Assembly (NCBI RefSeq): GCF_900519355.1
Contig: NZ_ULHE01000001.1
Span: 248,001 to 312,000 of the forward strand
Origin: Corynebacterium lactis
GTDB lineage: Bacteria > Actinomycetota > Actinomycetes > Mycobacteriales > Mycobacteriaceae
Length of the DNA: 64,000 nucleotides
Direction: 5' to 3'
The notes below the pieces were generated by a model. That model was not told where the DNA came from. It was given only the letters and a program-made list of their open reading frames with translations, and made no database searches. Of this stretch, positions 39,198-47,721 are shown in pieces. Every line of letters begins with the position of its first letter. The stretch's first letter is position 1. The translations under genes were made by a program, and so were the position numbers.

Positions 39198-39560
39198 ATG
39201 AGAGAAATCGCTCGCCGCGCGCGTCGGGAGGACCTTCCCGACCCGAAGGTGAACCCGCACTCGAAGGCCGAGCCCCCGATGGGGGCGTCGTGGCCACTGT
39301 GGCTGCAGTACGCGCTCTACGGCGCGCTCTTTTTCGGTATCGGCGCCTTCGCAGTGTTCCTCGGGCTGGAACGTTGGCGGCGTGCCACCTTTGCGCTGGG
39401 CATGACGATGATCCTGCTCGGCGTTCTCAGGCAGTACCTGCCGGATTCAATCCTGGGCGTTTTTTCGGTCAGGTCGAGGTTATTTGACTTTATCTTTTGC
39501 ACCATCCTGGGCGCAGGAATGGTGTTTCTGTCCGTCAGCGTCGACGCGCTGGGCAGTTAG
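39198..39560 (+). CDS. DUF3017 membrane protein
   Basis: A 120-residue protein with a charged N-terminus (MREIARRARREDLPDPK) and three membrane helices (YALYGALFFGIGAFAVFL; FALGMTMILLGVL; FIFCTILGAGMVFLSVSV). DUF3017 genes follow folD in many actinobacteria, which supports the call; function unknown. It converges with metX across 8 bases. Confidence 0.85.
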   Translation: MREIARRARREDLPDPKVNPHSKAEPPMGASWPLWLQYALYGALFFGIGAFAVFLGLERWRRATFALGMTMILLGVLRQYLPDSILGVFSVRSRLFDFIFCTILGAGMVFLSVSVDALGS

Positions 39561-39568
39561 CCCCCCCA

Positions 39569-40699
39569 TTAGTCCCTCAAGAACCCGCGCACAATCGAGT
39601 CGACTCGTTCGAACTCCGTCAAGAATCCGTCGTGTCCCACGGCGGATTCAATCTTTTCCAGCCCCATGCAGTTGCCTAGGTTGCGGGCCAGGTGCTCCTG
39701 CTGGTGGAAAGGGTACAGAATGTCCGTGTCAACGCCCGCCACCAAGGTCGGGACCGTCGATGAATGCAGGGCCTCATTCATGCCCCCTCGCCCGCGACCG
39801 ATGTCGTGGCGGTTCAGCGTGTCCGTGAGCACTACGTAGGACCCGGCGTCGAATCGGCGAGCCAACTTCTCCGCCTGATGGTCGAGGTAGCTCTCCACCT
39901 GGAAGCGGTCGTCGGTACGCATCGGGCCGAGCGGGTTCTCGCCGGGCTGGGCGGTCGCGCCGAAGCGGTCGTCGAGCTCCAGCTCGCCGCGGTAGGTCAG
40001 GTGAGCGATGCGCCGAGCGAAGCCGAGGCCCCGTGAGGGGGTGACCCCGTGGGAGTAGTAGTCGCCGCCGTGCCAGTCGGGATCGGACTCGATGAACTGG
40101 ATTTGCGCCGACTGCATGCCGATCTGCCAGGCGCTCGCGCGGGCGCCCACGCACATGACCAGCGCCTTACCGACGAAGTCGGGATGCATTAGCGTCCATT
40201 CGAGGCTTCTGGCGCCACCGAGGGAACCGCCAATGACGGCGTGGACGTGCTTTATGCCCAGGGCTGCAAGCGCCATCTTCTCAACCGTTACCGTGTCCCG
40301 CACGGAAATTGCGGGGAAGCGGGAACCCCAGGGGAGGCCGTCGTCGGGATGCGGAGACGAGGGGCCCGTGGTGCCGCGGCAACCACCGATGACGTTCGTG
40401 CAGATAATGCAGTACTTATCCGTGTCGAGTGCGCGGGCCGAGCCGATCATGCCATTCCACCAGCCCGGCGTCGGGCGGCCCTCGTCGGCGGGGCCGGAGG
40501 CGTGGGCGTCACCCGTCAGGGCGTGCTCGAGGATGATGACGTTGGAGGCATCGTCGTTGAGGCGCCCCCAGCGTTCGAATTCGACTGTGACGTCCTTGAT
40601 TATGGCGCCAGCTTCGGTGGTCACGTCGCCGATGCGGACGTGGCCGGGCTCTCCCTCTGGTGGAAGGGGAACCGGGGAGGAGACGGGTGCAACAGTCAT
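39569..40699 (-). CDS. metX: Homoserine O-acetyltransferase
   Basis: Acetylates L-homoserine with acetyl-CoA for methionine synthesis; metY uses the product. The 376 residues form an alpha/beta hydrolase fold: nucleophile Ser in VIGGSLGGARSLEW, Asp in GVDTDILYPFHQQ and His in SAVGHDGFL. NVIILEHALTGDAHA and GSARALDTDKYCIICTNVIGGCRG are family blocks. ATG 40699 (MTVAPVSSPV) is decided by -10 TAGTCT 7 bases upstream; this -10 overlaps the McbR box. metX and metY lie in series, each with its own box. Confidence 0.96.
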   Translation of the reverse strand: MTVAPVSSPVPLPPEGEPGHVRIGDVTTEAGAIIKDVTVEFERWGRLNDDASNVIILEHALTGDAHASGPADEGRPTPGWWNGMIGSARALDTDKYCIICTNVIGGCRGTTGPSSPHPDDGLPWGSRFPAISVRDTVTVEKMALAALGIKHVHAVIGGSLGGARSLEWTLMHPDFVGKALVMCVGARASAWQIGMQSAQIQFIESDPDWHGGDYYSHGVTPSRGLGFARRIAHLTYRGELELDDRFGATAQPGENPLGPMRTDDRFQVESYLDHQAEKLARRFDAGSYVVLTDTLNRHDIGRGRGGMNEALHSSTVPTLVAGVDTDILYPFHQQEHLARNLGNCMGLEKIESAVGHDGFLTEFERVDSIVRGFLRD

Positions 40700-40705
40700 G
40701 ATGTA

Positions 40706-40721
40706 TAGACTACTTGGTCTG
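40706..40721. promoter_or_regulatory. McbR-type operator overlapping the metX -10
   Basis: TAGACTACTTGGTCTG matches TAGAC-N6-GTCTA at nine of ten fixed positions. The minus-strand -10 TAGTCT (complement of 40707-40712) lies within it, 7 bases before ATG 40699, so the repressor would block a leaderless promoter directly. Confidence 0.75.
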
Positions 40722-40843
40722 CAGCGCCGTGTACTAACTATTCCCGCCAAACGCTACGTGCGCTAAACCATATCCCGGGCAAACAAATCCGGCCCCGTCA
40801 AAAAGTGCCGGGCCGGGTTGTGGATTGCTAAGCGGTCGGTTTG

Positions 40844-42166
40844 TTAATCGATCGCCTCGAAACCGAGCTTCAGGTCGGCGATGATGTCGTCGATGTTCTC
40901 GATGCCGACGGACAGGCGAATCGTCGCCTGGGAGATGCCGGCGCGGGCCAGGCCAGCTTCGTCCGACTGCGAGTGCGTCGTGGTCGCCGGGTGGACGACG
41001 AGGGAGCGCACGTCACCGATATTTGCGACGTTGGAGTGCAGCTTCAGCGCGTCGATGAACTTCCAGGCCTTCGCGGTGTCGGCGTCGGCAAGATCGAAGC
41101 TGAGCACGCCACCGGCGCCGGCCAGCCCCAGCTTCTTCGCGGTCGCGTTCCACGGGGAGGAGGGCAGGCCCGCGTAGTTGACCTTCCCAACCTTGTCGTT
41201 GGCCTCCAGGAACTCGGCAACTGCCTGGGCATTGGAGTTGTGGCGCTCGATGCGCAGCGCCAGGGTGTCGAGGCCCTGGGCCAGGACCCACGCGTTGAAC
41301 GGGGCCGGGGCGGCGCCGGTGTCGCGCAGGATGCCGGCGCGGGCGCGCAGGGCGAACGCCGGGGCTCCGAGGTCGGCGAACTTCAGGCCGTGGTAGGCCT
41401 CGTCCGGCTCGGTGAAGTTGGCGAAGATGTCACGGCCGTCGCGCTGGGCAGTCCAGTCGAACGTGCCGCCGTCGACGATGACGCCGCCGAGGGCGGAGCC
41501 GTTGCCGGTCAGGTACTTGGTGGTCGATGCGACGACGATGTCGGCGCCGTGCTCCAGAGGGCGCAGCAGCGCGGCGGTGGGCACGGTGTTGTCGACGATC
41601 AGCGGGACGTTGTTGCGGTGCGCAACTTCGGAAATCGCGGGAATGTCGAGGATGTCGACCTGCGGGTTAGCGATCGACTCCGCGTAGAAGCCCACGGTGT
41701 TGTCCTGGACCGCGGCCTGCCACGATGCCGGGTCGTCCGGGTCCTCCACGAATGTCGCGGTAATGCCGAGGCGGGGGAGCGTCACCTTGAATAGGGTCTC
41801 GGTGCCGCCGTAGAGGCGCGGGGACACGACGACGTGGTCGCCCGCGCGCGCCAGCGTAAGGATTGCCGCAGTCTCCGCACCCTGGCCTGAGGCGAAGAGC
41901 ACCGCCGCGACGCCACCTTCGAGGCTCGCGATGCGCTGCTCGACGGCATCGACGGTCGGGTTGGTCAGGCGGGAGTAAATGGGGCCGGCGTCCGACAGGT
42001 TAAAGCGGTTGGCCGCATGCTCCGCGGAGTCGAACACATAAGACGAGGTGTTGTAAATCGGCAGGTTGCGTGCCGACGTCTGTGCATCCGGGCTAAAACC
42101 CGCGTGAATGGCACGGGTTTCGAGGCTCCAGTTAGTGGCGTCGCTGTTGTCGTACTTGGTGGTCAT
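40844..42166 (-). CDS. metY: O-acetylhomoserine sulfhydrylase (aminocarboxypropyltransferase)
   Basis: A 440-residue PLP enzyme of the Cys/Met metabolism family that makes homocysteine from O-acetylhomoserine and sulfide. It starts MTTKYDNSDATNWSLETRAIHAGF; substrate loop YNTSSYVFDSAEHAANRF; PLP lysine in ASTTKYLTGNGSALGG; C-terminal VRSLVVHPATTTHSQ. AAAGTTGGG precedes the ATG at 42166. Transcription likely starts near the McbR box about 105 bases upstream. Confidence 0.96.
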   Translation of the reverse strand: MTTKYDNSDATNWSLETRAIHAGFSPDAQTSARNLPIYNTSSYVFDSAEHAANRFNLSDAGPIYSRLTNPTVDAVEQRIASLEGGVAAVLFASGQGAETAAILTLARAGDHVVVSPRLYGGTETLFKVTLPRLGITATFVEDPDDPASWQAAVQDNTVGFYAESIANPQVDILDIPAISEVAHRNNVPLIVDNTVPTAALLRPLEHGADIVVASTTKYLTGNGSALGGVIVDGGTFDWTAQRDGRDIFANFTEPDEAYHGLKFADLGAPAFALRARAGILRDTGAAPAPFNAWVLAQGLDTLALRIERHNSNAQAVAEFLEANDKVGKVNYAGLPSSPWNATAKKLGLAGAGGVLSFDLADADTAKAWKFIDALKLHSNVANIGDVRSLVVHPATTTHSQSDEAGLARAGISQATIRLSVGIENIDDIIADLKLGFEAID

Positions 42167-42268
42167 TGGGCCCAACTTTCTTTTGCACGCTTCTTTTGCA
42201 CGCGATTGGAGGCAATCGCGAGTCCTTCGAGCGCGGAATGCTTCTGTAACTGTGTGTAATCACAATAG

Positions 42269-42284
42269 TGAACCAAGCTGTCTA
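42269..42284. promoter_or_regulatory. McbR-type operator before metY
   Basis: TGAACCAAGCTGTCTA matches TAGAC-N6-GTCTA at eight of ten fixed positions, with the right half perfect, about 105 bases upstream of the metY start. Confidence 0.7.
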
Positions 42285-42406
42285 TTGCAAAAGGGCAGGA
42301 AAATGCAGATAGTCGTGGGGTATTCATGCGATTGATTGGGGTGCTAGTCCGCTTGGTTCAGATGGGGTTTGCGAAGGGCTATGCGGGGCGCTTAAGCGAC
42401 CACGCG

Positions 42407-42482
42407 GCCACCTGGCGGCACGGTGTCATGGTTATGGCACGCTGTAGCGCACCATAACCATGACTGCTTGCCGTCAGGTGGC
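42407..42482. repeat. 76-bp cruciform-forming inverted repeat
   Basis: Outer arms 42407-42420 and 42469-42482 (14 bp, one mismatch), a symmetric 5-base bulge, inner perfect arms TCATGGTTATGG (42426-42437) and CCATAACCATGA (42452-42463), then CGCT-GT-AGCG at the tip. No T-run follows on either strand, so it is not a standard terminator. It lies between metY and icd. Confidence 0.85.
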
Positions 42483-42559
42483 GTGGGCTGGGTGGTGGCG
42501 TGCGCTGAGTGGAGCGAGGGGGTGCAGGCACCTGCGTTGCAAGGGAAAAGGCAGCAAAA

Positions 42560-42601
42560 AAGGGGCCCGGCACCTGCAAAACTACAGGTGTCGGGCCCCT
42601 T
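42560..42601 (-). terminator. Terminator of icd
   Basis: A 17-bp stem (42560-42576 with 42585-42601, one mismatch) rich in G+C around an 8-base loop; on the minus strand it is followed by TTTTTT. It lies about 80 bases beyond the icd stop. Confidence 0.85.
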
Positions 42602-42677
42602 CTCGGGTCCCTTCTCAGGTCACTTCCTCTCGAGCCCCTTAGCGGTCGGCGCTGGAAGGAGTGGGTGCAGGCCGGAA

Positions 42678-44900
42678 TTACTTCTTCAGGCCGTCGATGA
42701 TCTCGTTGAACTCTGCGGACGGACGCATGACGGCGAAAGCCTTCTCGTCGTCCGGCAGGAAGTAGCCACCGAGGTCGGCCGGGGAGCCCTGAACGTCGAG
42801 CAGCGTCTTGGCGATCGACTCCTCCTTCTCGGACAGAGCCTTGGCGACCGGCGCGAAGATCTCCTTCAGCTCCGCGTTGTCGTCCTGGGCTGCCAGCTCC
42901 TGCGCCCAGTAGAGAGCCAGGTAGAAGTGGGAACCGCGGTTGTCAATCTCGCCGACCTTGCGGGACGGGGACTTGCCCTCGTCGAGCAGGGTGGCGGTTG
43001 CCTTATCCAGGGCGTCGGCAAGCACGTTCGGGCGCGGGTCGTTGTCGTCGTTTGCGGCGTAGCGCAGGGACTCGGCCAGTGCCAGGAACTCGCCCAGGGA
43101 GTCCCAGCGGAGGTGGTTTTCCTCCTCGACCTGCTGGACGTGCTTCGGGGCGGATCCGCCGGCGCCGGTCTCGAACAGGCCGCCACCAGCCATCAGCGGG
43201 ACGACGGAGAGCATCTTGGCGGAGGTGCCGAGCTCCATGATCGGGAACAGGTCGGTCAGGTAGTCACGCAGGACGTTGCCGGTCACCGAGATGGTGTTCT
43301 CGCCGCGGCGGATGCGCTCGACGGAGAACTTGGTGGCGGCCACCGGGTCCATGATGCGGATGTCCAGGCCCTCGGTGTCGTGGTCGGCCAGGTACTCGTT
43401 GACCTTGGCGATCAGGTTGGCGTCGTGCGCGCGCTGCGGATCCAGCCAGAACACAGCCGGGTCGCCGGTGGCGCGGGCGCGGGTAACGGCCAGCTTCACC
43501 CAGTCGCGGATCGGGGCGTCCTTGGTCTGGCAGGAGCGCCAGATGTCACCCTCGGCGACGTGGTGCTCGATGAGGACCTCGCCGGCGGAGTTGATGACCT
43601 GCAGAACACCGTCGACCGGGATCTGGAAGGTCTTGTCGTGGGAGCCGTACTCCTCGGCCTTCTGGGCCATCAGGCCGACGTTCGGGACGGTGCCCATGGT
43701 GGCCGGATCGTAGGCGCCGTTAGCGCGGCAGTCGTCGATAACGGCCTGGTAGACACCAGCATAGGAGGAGTCCGGGATGACGGCCAGGGTATCGGCCTCT
43801 TCGCCGTTCGGGCCCCAGCCCTTGCCGCCGTTGCGGATCAGGGCCGGCATGGAAGCATCGACGATGACGTCGGAAGGAACGTGCAGGTTGGTGATGCCCT
43901 TGTCGGAGTTGACCATGTACAGGGCCGGGCCCTCGGCCAGGTCCTTCTCGATGGCCTTCTTGACTGCCGCTGCGGTGGCGTCGTCCAGCTTGTGTAGGCC
44001 GTCCAGGATCGCGCCCAGGCCGTTGTCCGGGGTCAGGTTCGCGGCAGCCAGCTTGGACTCGAACTTCGGGAAGACCGACGGCAGGAATGCCTTGACAACC
44101 TCACCGAAGATCAGCGGGTCGGAGACCTTCATCATGGTGGCCTTCAGGTGTACGGAGAACAGGATGTTCTCGCGCTGTGCGCGACGAATCTGGGCACGCA
44201 GGAAGTTGGCCAGGATGTGGACGTTCATGCCCGTGCCGTCAATAATCTCGCCCTTGAGGACCGGCATGTCCTTCTTCAGGGTGATGACGTGGCCGTCGTT
44301 GGCCTCGAGCTGGTAGGTCAGCTTGTCGTCGGCGGGCATGACGACGGACTTCTCGTTGTGGCGGAAGTCGTTGGAGGCCATGGTGGCGACGTTGGTCTTG
44401 GAGTCGGCGGACCAGGCGCCCATGCGGTGCGGGTGCTTGCGGGCGAAGCTCTTGACAGCCTCCGGAGCACGGCGGTCCGAGTTGCCCTCACGCAGGACCG
44501 GGTTGACCGCGGAGCCCTTGACCTTGTCGAACTTCGCGCGGTCAGCGGTCTCTTCCTCGCCCTCCGGCTGCGACTTGTACTTCGGGATGTCGTAGCCCTT
44601 TTCCTGCAGTTCGGCGACGGCGCGCTTGATCTGCGGGACGGAGGCGGAGATGTTCGGCAGCTTGATGATGTTGGCGTGCGGCTCCTTGACCAGCTTGCCG
44701 AGGGCTGCGAGAGCGTCCTCTACCTGCTGGTCTGCGGACAGGCGCTCCGGGAACTGGGCCAGGATGCGGCCGGCCAGAGAAATGTCGCGGGTCTCGACGT
44801 TGACGCCCGCCTGGCTGGCGAAAGCCTCCACGATCGGCTTCAGCGAGTAGGTCGCGAGCAGCGGGGCTTCGTCGGTGCGGGTCCAGTAAATGGTCGCCAT
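42678..44900 (-). CDS. icd: Monomeric NADP-dependent isocitrate dehydrogenase
   Basis: Oxidative decarboxylation of isocitrate to 2-oxoglutarate in the TCA cycle. The 740-residue length and the start [28 protein letters not shown] are typical of the monomeric IDH-II type used by corynebacteria. Blocks such as [30 protein letters not shown] (isocitrate site) and [25 protein letters not shown] are strongly conserved. AGGAG lies 10 bases before ATG 44900. A CRP/GlxR-type site is upstream and a strong terminator downstream. It carries a GCTTGCCGACG copy at 43013-43023. Confidence 0.97.
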   Translation of the reverse strand: MATIYWTRTDEAPLLATYSLKPIVEAFASQAGVNVETRDISLAGRILAQFPERLSADQQVEDALAALGKLVKEPHANIIKLPNISASVPQIKRAVAELQEKGYDIPKYKSQPEGEEETADRAKFDKVKGSAVNPVLREGNSDRRAPEAVKSFARKHPHRMGAWSADSKTNVATMASNDFRHNEKSVVMPADDKLTYQLEANDGHVITLKKDMPVLKGEIIDGTGMNVHILANFLRAQIRRAQRENILFSVHLKATMMKVSDPLIFGEVVKAFLPSVFPKFESKLAAANLTPDNGLGAILDGLHKLDDATAAAVKKAIEKDLAEGPALYMVNSDKGITNLHVPSDVIVDASMPALIRNGGKGWGPNGEEADTLAVIPDSSYAGVYQAVIDDCRANGAYDPATMGTVPNVGLMAQKAEEYGSHDKTFQIPVDGVLQVINSAGEVLIEHHVAEGDIWRSCQTKDAPIRDWVKLAVTRARATGDPAVFWLDPQRAHDANLIAKVNEYLADHDTEGLDIRIMDPVAATKFSVERIRRGENTISVTGNVLRDYLTDLFPIMELGTSAKMLSVVPLMAGGGLFETGAGGSAPKHVQQVEEENHLRWDSLGEFLALAESLRYAANDDNDPRPNVLADALDKATATLLDEGKSPSRKVGEIDNRGSHFYLALYWAQELAAQDDNAELKEIFAPVAKALSEKEESIAKTLLDVQGSPADLGGYFLPDDEKAFAVMRPSAEFNEIIDGLKK

Positions 44901-45008
44901 AGTATTCGTACTCCTATCTGTTTTGTTCCACGATAACGCAGTTTTGATGATTTGTGCGCAATGGGGCATAGCGCACTAGCGCCGTTTGTGATGCGAATAA
45001 CGCAAAGA

Positions 45009-45024
45009 TGTGAAACAAATCACA
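45009..45024. promoter_or_regulatory. CRP/GlxR-type binding site upstream of icd
   Basis: TGTGAAACAAATCACA fits TGTGA-N6-TCACA exactly, the consensus of GlxR, the cAMP-dependent global regulator of corynebacteria. Its centre is about 115 bases before the icd start codon. Confidence 0.8.
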
Positions 45025-45135
45025 TATGTCAATAGTCCTATGTTTCGATCAATAGAAGCCGCGGTCAGCATCCGGCCCCCTCGCCAGCCCTTTTTCGCCT
45101 GACGACGGCGCTCACGGCCCCGCCCAGAAGCTGCG

Positions 45136-45173
45136 AAAACCCCGCACTCAGTCTCTCGGACTCCGGCGGGGTT
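45136..45173 (-). terminator. Terminator of the J-like membrane protein gene
   Basis: AACCCCGC (45138-45145) pairs with GCGGGGTT (45166-45173); on the minus strand the stem is followed by TT and then CG. It lies about 90 bases beyond the gene's stop. Confidence 0.65.
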
Positions 45174-45263
45174 GGCAGGGCATTGGTGTGCGGCGGACTC
45201 TGGGCCAGGGCGCGGAACCAGACCGCCTAGCGGCCAGCCTCCCAGCAGCCAGCCTCCTAGCGG

Positions 45264-46139
45264 CTAGTCGACCTGGTTGTTGGTATCGGTGGTTGGCTGG
45301 GTGTTGTCGGTGGCCGCCTGTGCCGGTGCGGAATTCTGCGCCGGAACCAGCCTCTGGCCACGGAACCATGCGCGGGTATCGGGCAGGAATGAAATGATGA
45401 GAGCCGCGATGAGCACTGTGCTCGCCAGGCCGAGGAGGGCAACGACGACAGCATCGTTGAGGAAGAAGGCGAGGATCAGCGTGAAAATTCCCAAAGGTGC
45501 AATGGACGCGGGGAGAAATAACGTCGCCGTGTTGTCTCGGCCGAGGAGGATCTGCCGGGTCCAGTGCAGGGGAACAACGAGCAGAATCATTCCGATTGCG
45601 ACGTACGAGGGCGTCAAGAGCACGAAGTAGTCTTCGTTGAAGAATCCGACGAGCGCCAGCAGGACTCCCGCAACGCTCGCTGCCGCGAAGAGCCCCATCG
45701 CGATCCGGGGCAGCTGGGGGAGCCGGTTCCACATTGCTTCCAGGGGCGCGTCGTCGGCAAGCGGTTCGACGGGGACCGCGACTTTCGGAGGCGCGGCCGG
45801 GGCGGCGGGGGCTTGCGCAACCTGTGTCGGCGCTTGTGCGGGGCTTGCCCACGGGGGCGTTTGCTCGGTGGGTGACGGCGCCGAGGCCAGAGAGCGGATC
45901 GAGCTGATGGTGATGTCGGGCTGCGAATCGTCGTCCAAGCGCTGGTCGTAGAGCCCACGGCGGTACTCGTCGCCGAGGACCTTCACCGCGGCAGAGAGCT
46001 CTTGGACCGGGCCGGAGTAATCAGTTGCCCCTGATCCCCGCAGCTCCTCGAGACGCGCGGTCAGGCTGCGACGCAGCTCCTCGGTGCTGGCGCCCCGGTC
46101 AATTCCTAGTGAGTCGTACAAGTTGTAGTGATTGGACAC
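45264..46139 (-). CDS. Membrane protein with J-like N-terminal domain
   Basis: A 291-residue protein. Residues 1-70 look like a DnaJ domain (NHYNLYDSLGIDRGASTEELRRSLTARLEEL ... VKVLGDEYRRGLYDQRLDD) but lack the HPD tripeptide that activates Hsp70, so it should not act as a classical co-chaperone. A Pro/Ala-rich linker (about 90-130) leads to four membrane helices (about 145-265), then a short polar tail. Function unknown; a cell-envelope role is only guessed. It carries a GCTTGCCGACG copy (45752-45762). Confidence 0.8.
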   Translation of the reverse strand: MSNHYNLYDSLGIDRGASTEELRRSLTARLEELRGSGATDYSGPVQELSAAVKVLGDEYRRGLYDQRLDDDSQPDITISSIRSLASAPSPTEQTPPWASPAQAPTQVAQAPAAPAAPPKVAVPVEPLADDAPLEAMWNRLPQLPRIAMGLFAAASVAGVLLALVGFFNEDYFVLLTPSYVAIGMILLVVPLHWTRQILLGRDNTATLFLPASIAPLGIFTLILAFFLNDAVVVALLGLASTVLIAALIISFLPDTRAWFRGQRLVPAQNSAPAQAATDNTQPTTDTNNQVD

Positions 46140-46439
46140 GGGGGTTCCTTTCTTGTGGCCCTGTCTTCTGCTCCGCTTGTTCCGGCGTTGTCAGTTTCAT
46201 CGTTTACCCATTCGAAATTACGCGAAGGGTCTCGGAAATTTATTCACGCTCACGGCGTTGCCCACTATTGGGCGTGAATTGTTATTCGGGGCACAGTTTT
46301 CAGTGATAGGGGCGCTCGGAATGGTTTCTGCAGCGCGCACCGGAGTAGAGTCGCTCTTCTGTCTGAAAGCAGTCAGCCAAGCACATGCCCTAAGCAAATA
46401 GCCCATTCATCAGCGGCCGGAAAGGAAAACACGCACAGC
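46140..46439. other. Intergenic region before the MFS gene
   Basis: 300 bases between divergent genes. An inverted repeat ATTCACGC (46242-46249) / GCGTGAAT (46272-46279) could be a regulator site. AT-rich stretches around 46225-46250 and 46280-46310 may hold promoters for both genes. No RNA gene is evident. Confidence 0.5.
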
Positions 46440-47687
46440 ATGAACGTGCAGATGTCCCCCTCGCGAACCTTCAAGCGACGCCCGGTCCCGCTGCAGGATA
46501 ACGTCACCGACTTCCGGCGCATCATGGTCATTCTGGCGCTCAACGTCGGCGCGTTCGGCATCGGCGTCACCGAGTTCGTGGCGATGGGCCTGCTGCCGTA
46601 CATCGCCGAGGCCTTCGGGCGCACCGAGGACTCGGCGGGACGCATGATCTCCATGTACGCCCTGGGCGTCGTCGTAGGAGCCCCGCTGATTACCGTGCTG
46701 ACCGGCTCCATCCCGCGCAGGCGGATGCTGCTGATCCTGATGGGCGCCTTCACCATCGGCAACGCCGCGACCGTCTGGGCGGGCAGCCTCGGCTCCTTCG
46801 AGGCCGTGATGGTCTCGCGCTTCATCGCGGGCCTGCCGCACGGCGCGTACTTCTCGGTCGCGGGCCTGGTCGCGGCGTCGCTGGCCAAGCCGGGCAACCG
46901 CGGCAAGACGGTGGCGCTGTCGGGAGTTGGCCTGGCGGTCGCGACGGTCCTCGGCGTGCCCGCGGCGCAGGTCCTCGGGCAGATCTACGGCTGGCGCTCG
47001 GCGTTCTTCTTCGTCGCCATCATCGGCCTGGCCGCGCTGGTCTCCCTGTGGTTCGCGGTGCCGCACATGAACCGGATGCCCAAGACCCGCCCGATCGAGG
47101 AGCTCTCCGCCCTGGTCACCCCGCAGGTGCTGCTCACCGTCATCATCGGCACCGTGGGCTTCGGCGGAGTGTTCGCTGTCTACACCTACATCACCTGGAC
47201 CATGACGCGCGTCGCCGGTATGCCCGAGAGCTGGATCTGGATGGTCCTGATGGCCTACGGCATTGGCATGGTCGTGGGCACCTACATCGGCGGCTGGCTC
47301 TCCGACCGCATCGGGGAGTGGGGCATCCTGGTCGCCCTGGTCCTGATGGTGGTCATGCTGACGGCCTTCTACTTCACCTCCACCCACGTGGTGCTGGGCA
47401 CCGCGAACTTCCTCATCATCGGCCTGCTGGGGTCCATCCTGGTGCCGAACCTGCAGACCCGCCTCATGGACGTCGCCGGCCGTGCGCAGACCCTCGCCGC
47501 GGCGTTGAACCAGGCAGCGCTGAACATGGCCAACGCCGGTGGTGCCGCGCTCGGCGGCTGGATTATCGCCTCGGGCTACGGGTACCGCGCCCCTGCACTC
47601 GGCGGCGCCAGCCTGGCGCTGGCTGCGATCCTCATCACAGTCCCGACCATCGTGCTCTACCGCCGTCGCCGGAAGGTCAGCCTGTAA
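46440..47687 (+). CDS. MFS transporter, DHA1 family efflux pump
   Basis: A 415-residue transporter with 12 predicted membrane helices. It resembles the AraJ/arabinose-efflux and multidrug DHA1 group: NVGAFGIGVTEFVAMGLLPYIAEAFG, GRMISMYALGVVVGAPLITVLTGSIPRRRMLLILMGAF (the motif A loop) and RFIAGLPHGAYFSVAGLVAASLA. Substrate unknown; sugar or drug export are both possible. ATG 46440 has AAAGGA about 15 bases upstream; the next methionine is at residue 5. Confidence 0.9.
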   Translation: MNVQMSPSRTFKRRPVPLQDNVTDFRRIMVILALNVGAFGIGVTEFVAMGLLPYIAEAFGRTEDSAGRMISMYALGVVVGAPLITVLTGSIPRRRMLLILMGAFTIGNAATVWAGSLGSFEAVMVSRFIAGLPHGAYFSVAGLVAASLAKPGNRGKTVALSGVGLAVATVLGVPAAQVLGQIYGWRSAFFFVAIIGLAALVSLWFAVPHMNRMPKTRPIEELSALVTPQVLLTVIIGTVGFGGVFAVYTYITWTMTRVAGMPESWIWMVLMAYGIGMVVGTYIGGWLSDRIGEWGILVALVLMVVMLTAFYFTSTHVVLGTANFLIIGLLGSILVPNLQTRLMDVAGRAQTLAAALNQAALNMANAGGAALGGWIIASGYGYRAPALGGASLALAAILITVPTIVLYRRRRKVSL

Positions 47688-47721
47688 GCCCAATCCGTTC
47701 TAATAGGTAACGTATGGGGGC

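Larger units (their letters stand above)
42167..42677. other. Intergenic region between metY and icd
   Basis: 511 bases without a gene. From left to right: the metY leader, the McbR-type box (42269-42284), a 76-bp near-perfect palindrome (42407-42482) and the icd terminator (42560-42601). Short frames here have no family similarity or ribosome binding site. Confidence 0.8.
44901..45263. other. Intergenic region upstream of icd
   Basis: 363 bases holding the icd promoter region, the CRP/GlxR-type site (45009-45024), the terminator of the J-like gene (45136-45173) and, next to that gene's stop, imperfect 15-bp repeats of the form CCTCCTAGCGGCTAG (45225-45266). No gene is seen. Confidence 0.7.

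Noticed and set aside
42255..42266. Possible CRP/GlxR site (TGTGTAATCACA-like) before metY
   Set aside because: Half-site spacing is wrong; only one half fits the consensus.
42423..43997. 524-codon open frame antisense to icd
   Set aside because: Starts in the cruciform and terminator and runs antisense through icd; icd is certain, so this is a shadow.
45225..45266. 15-bp imperfect repeats after the J-like gene as a CRISPR
   Set aside because: Only two to three diverged units, no spacers; simple local duplication.
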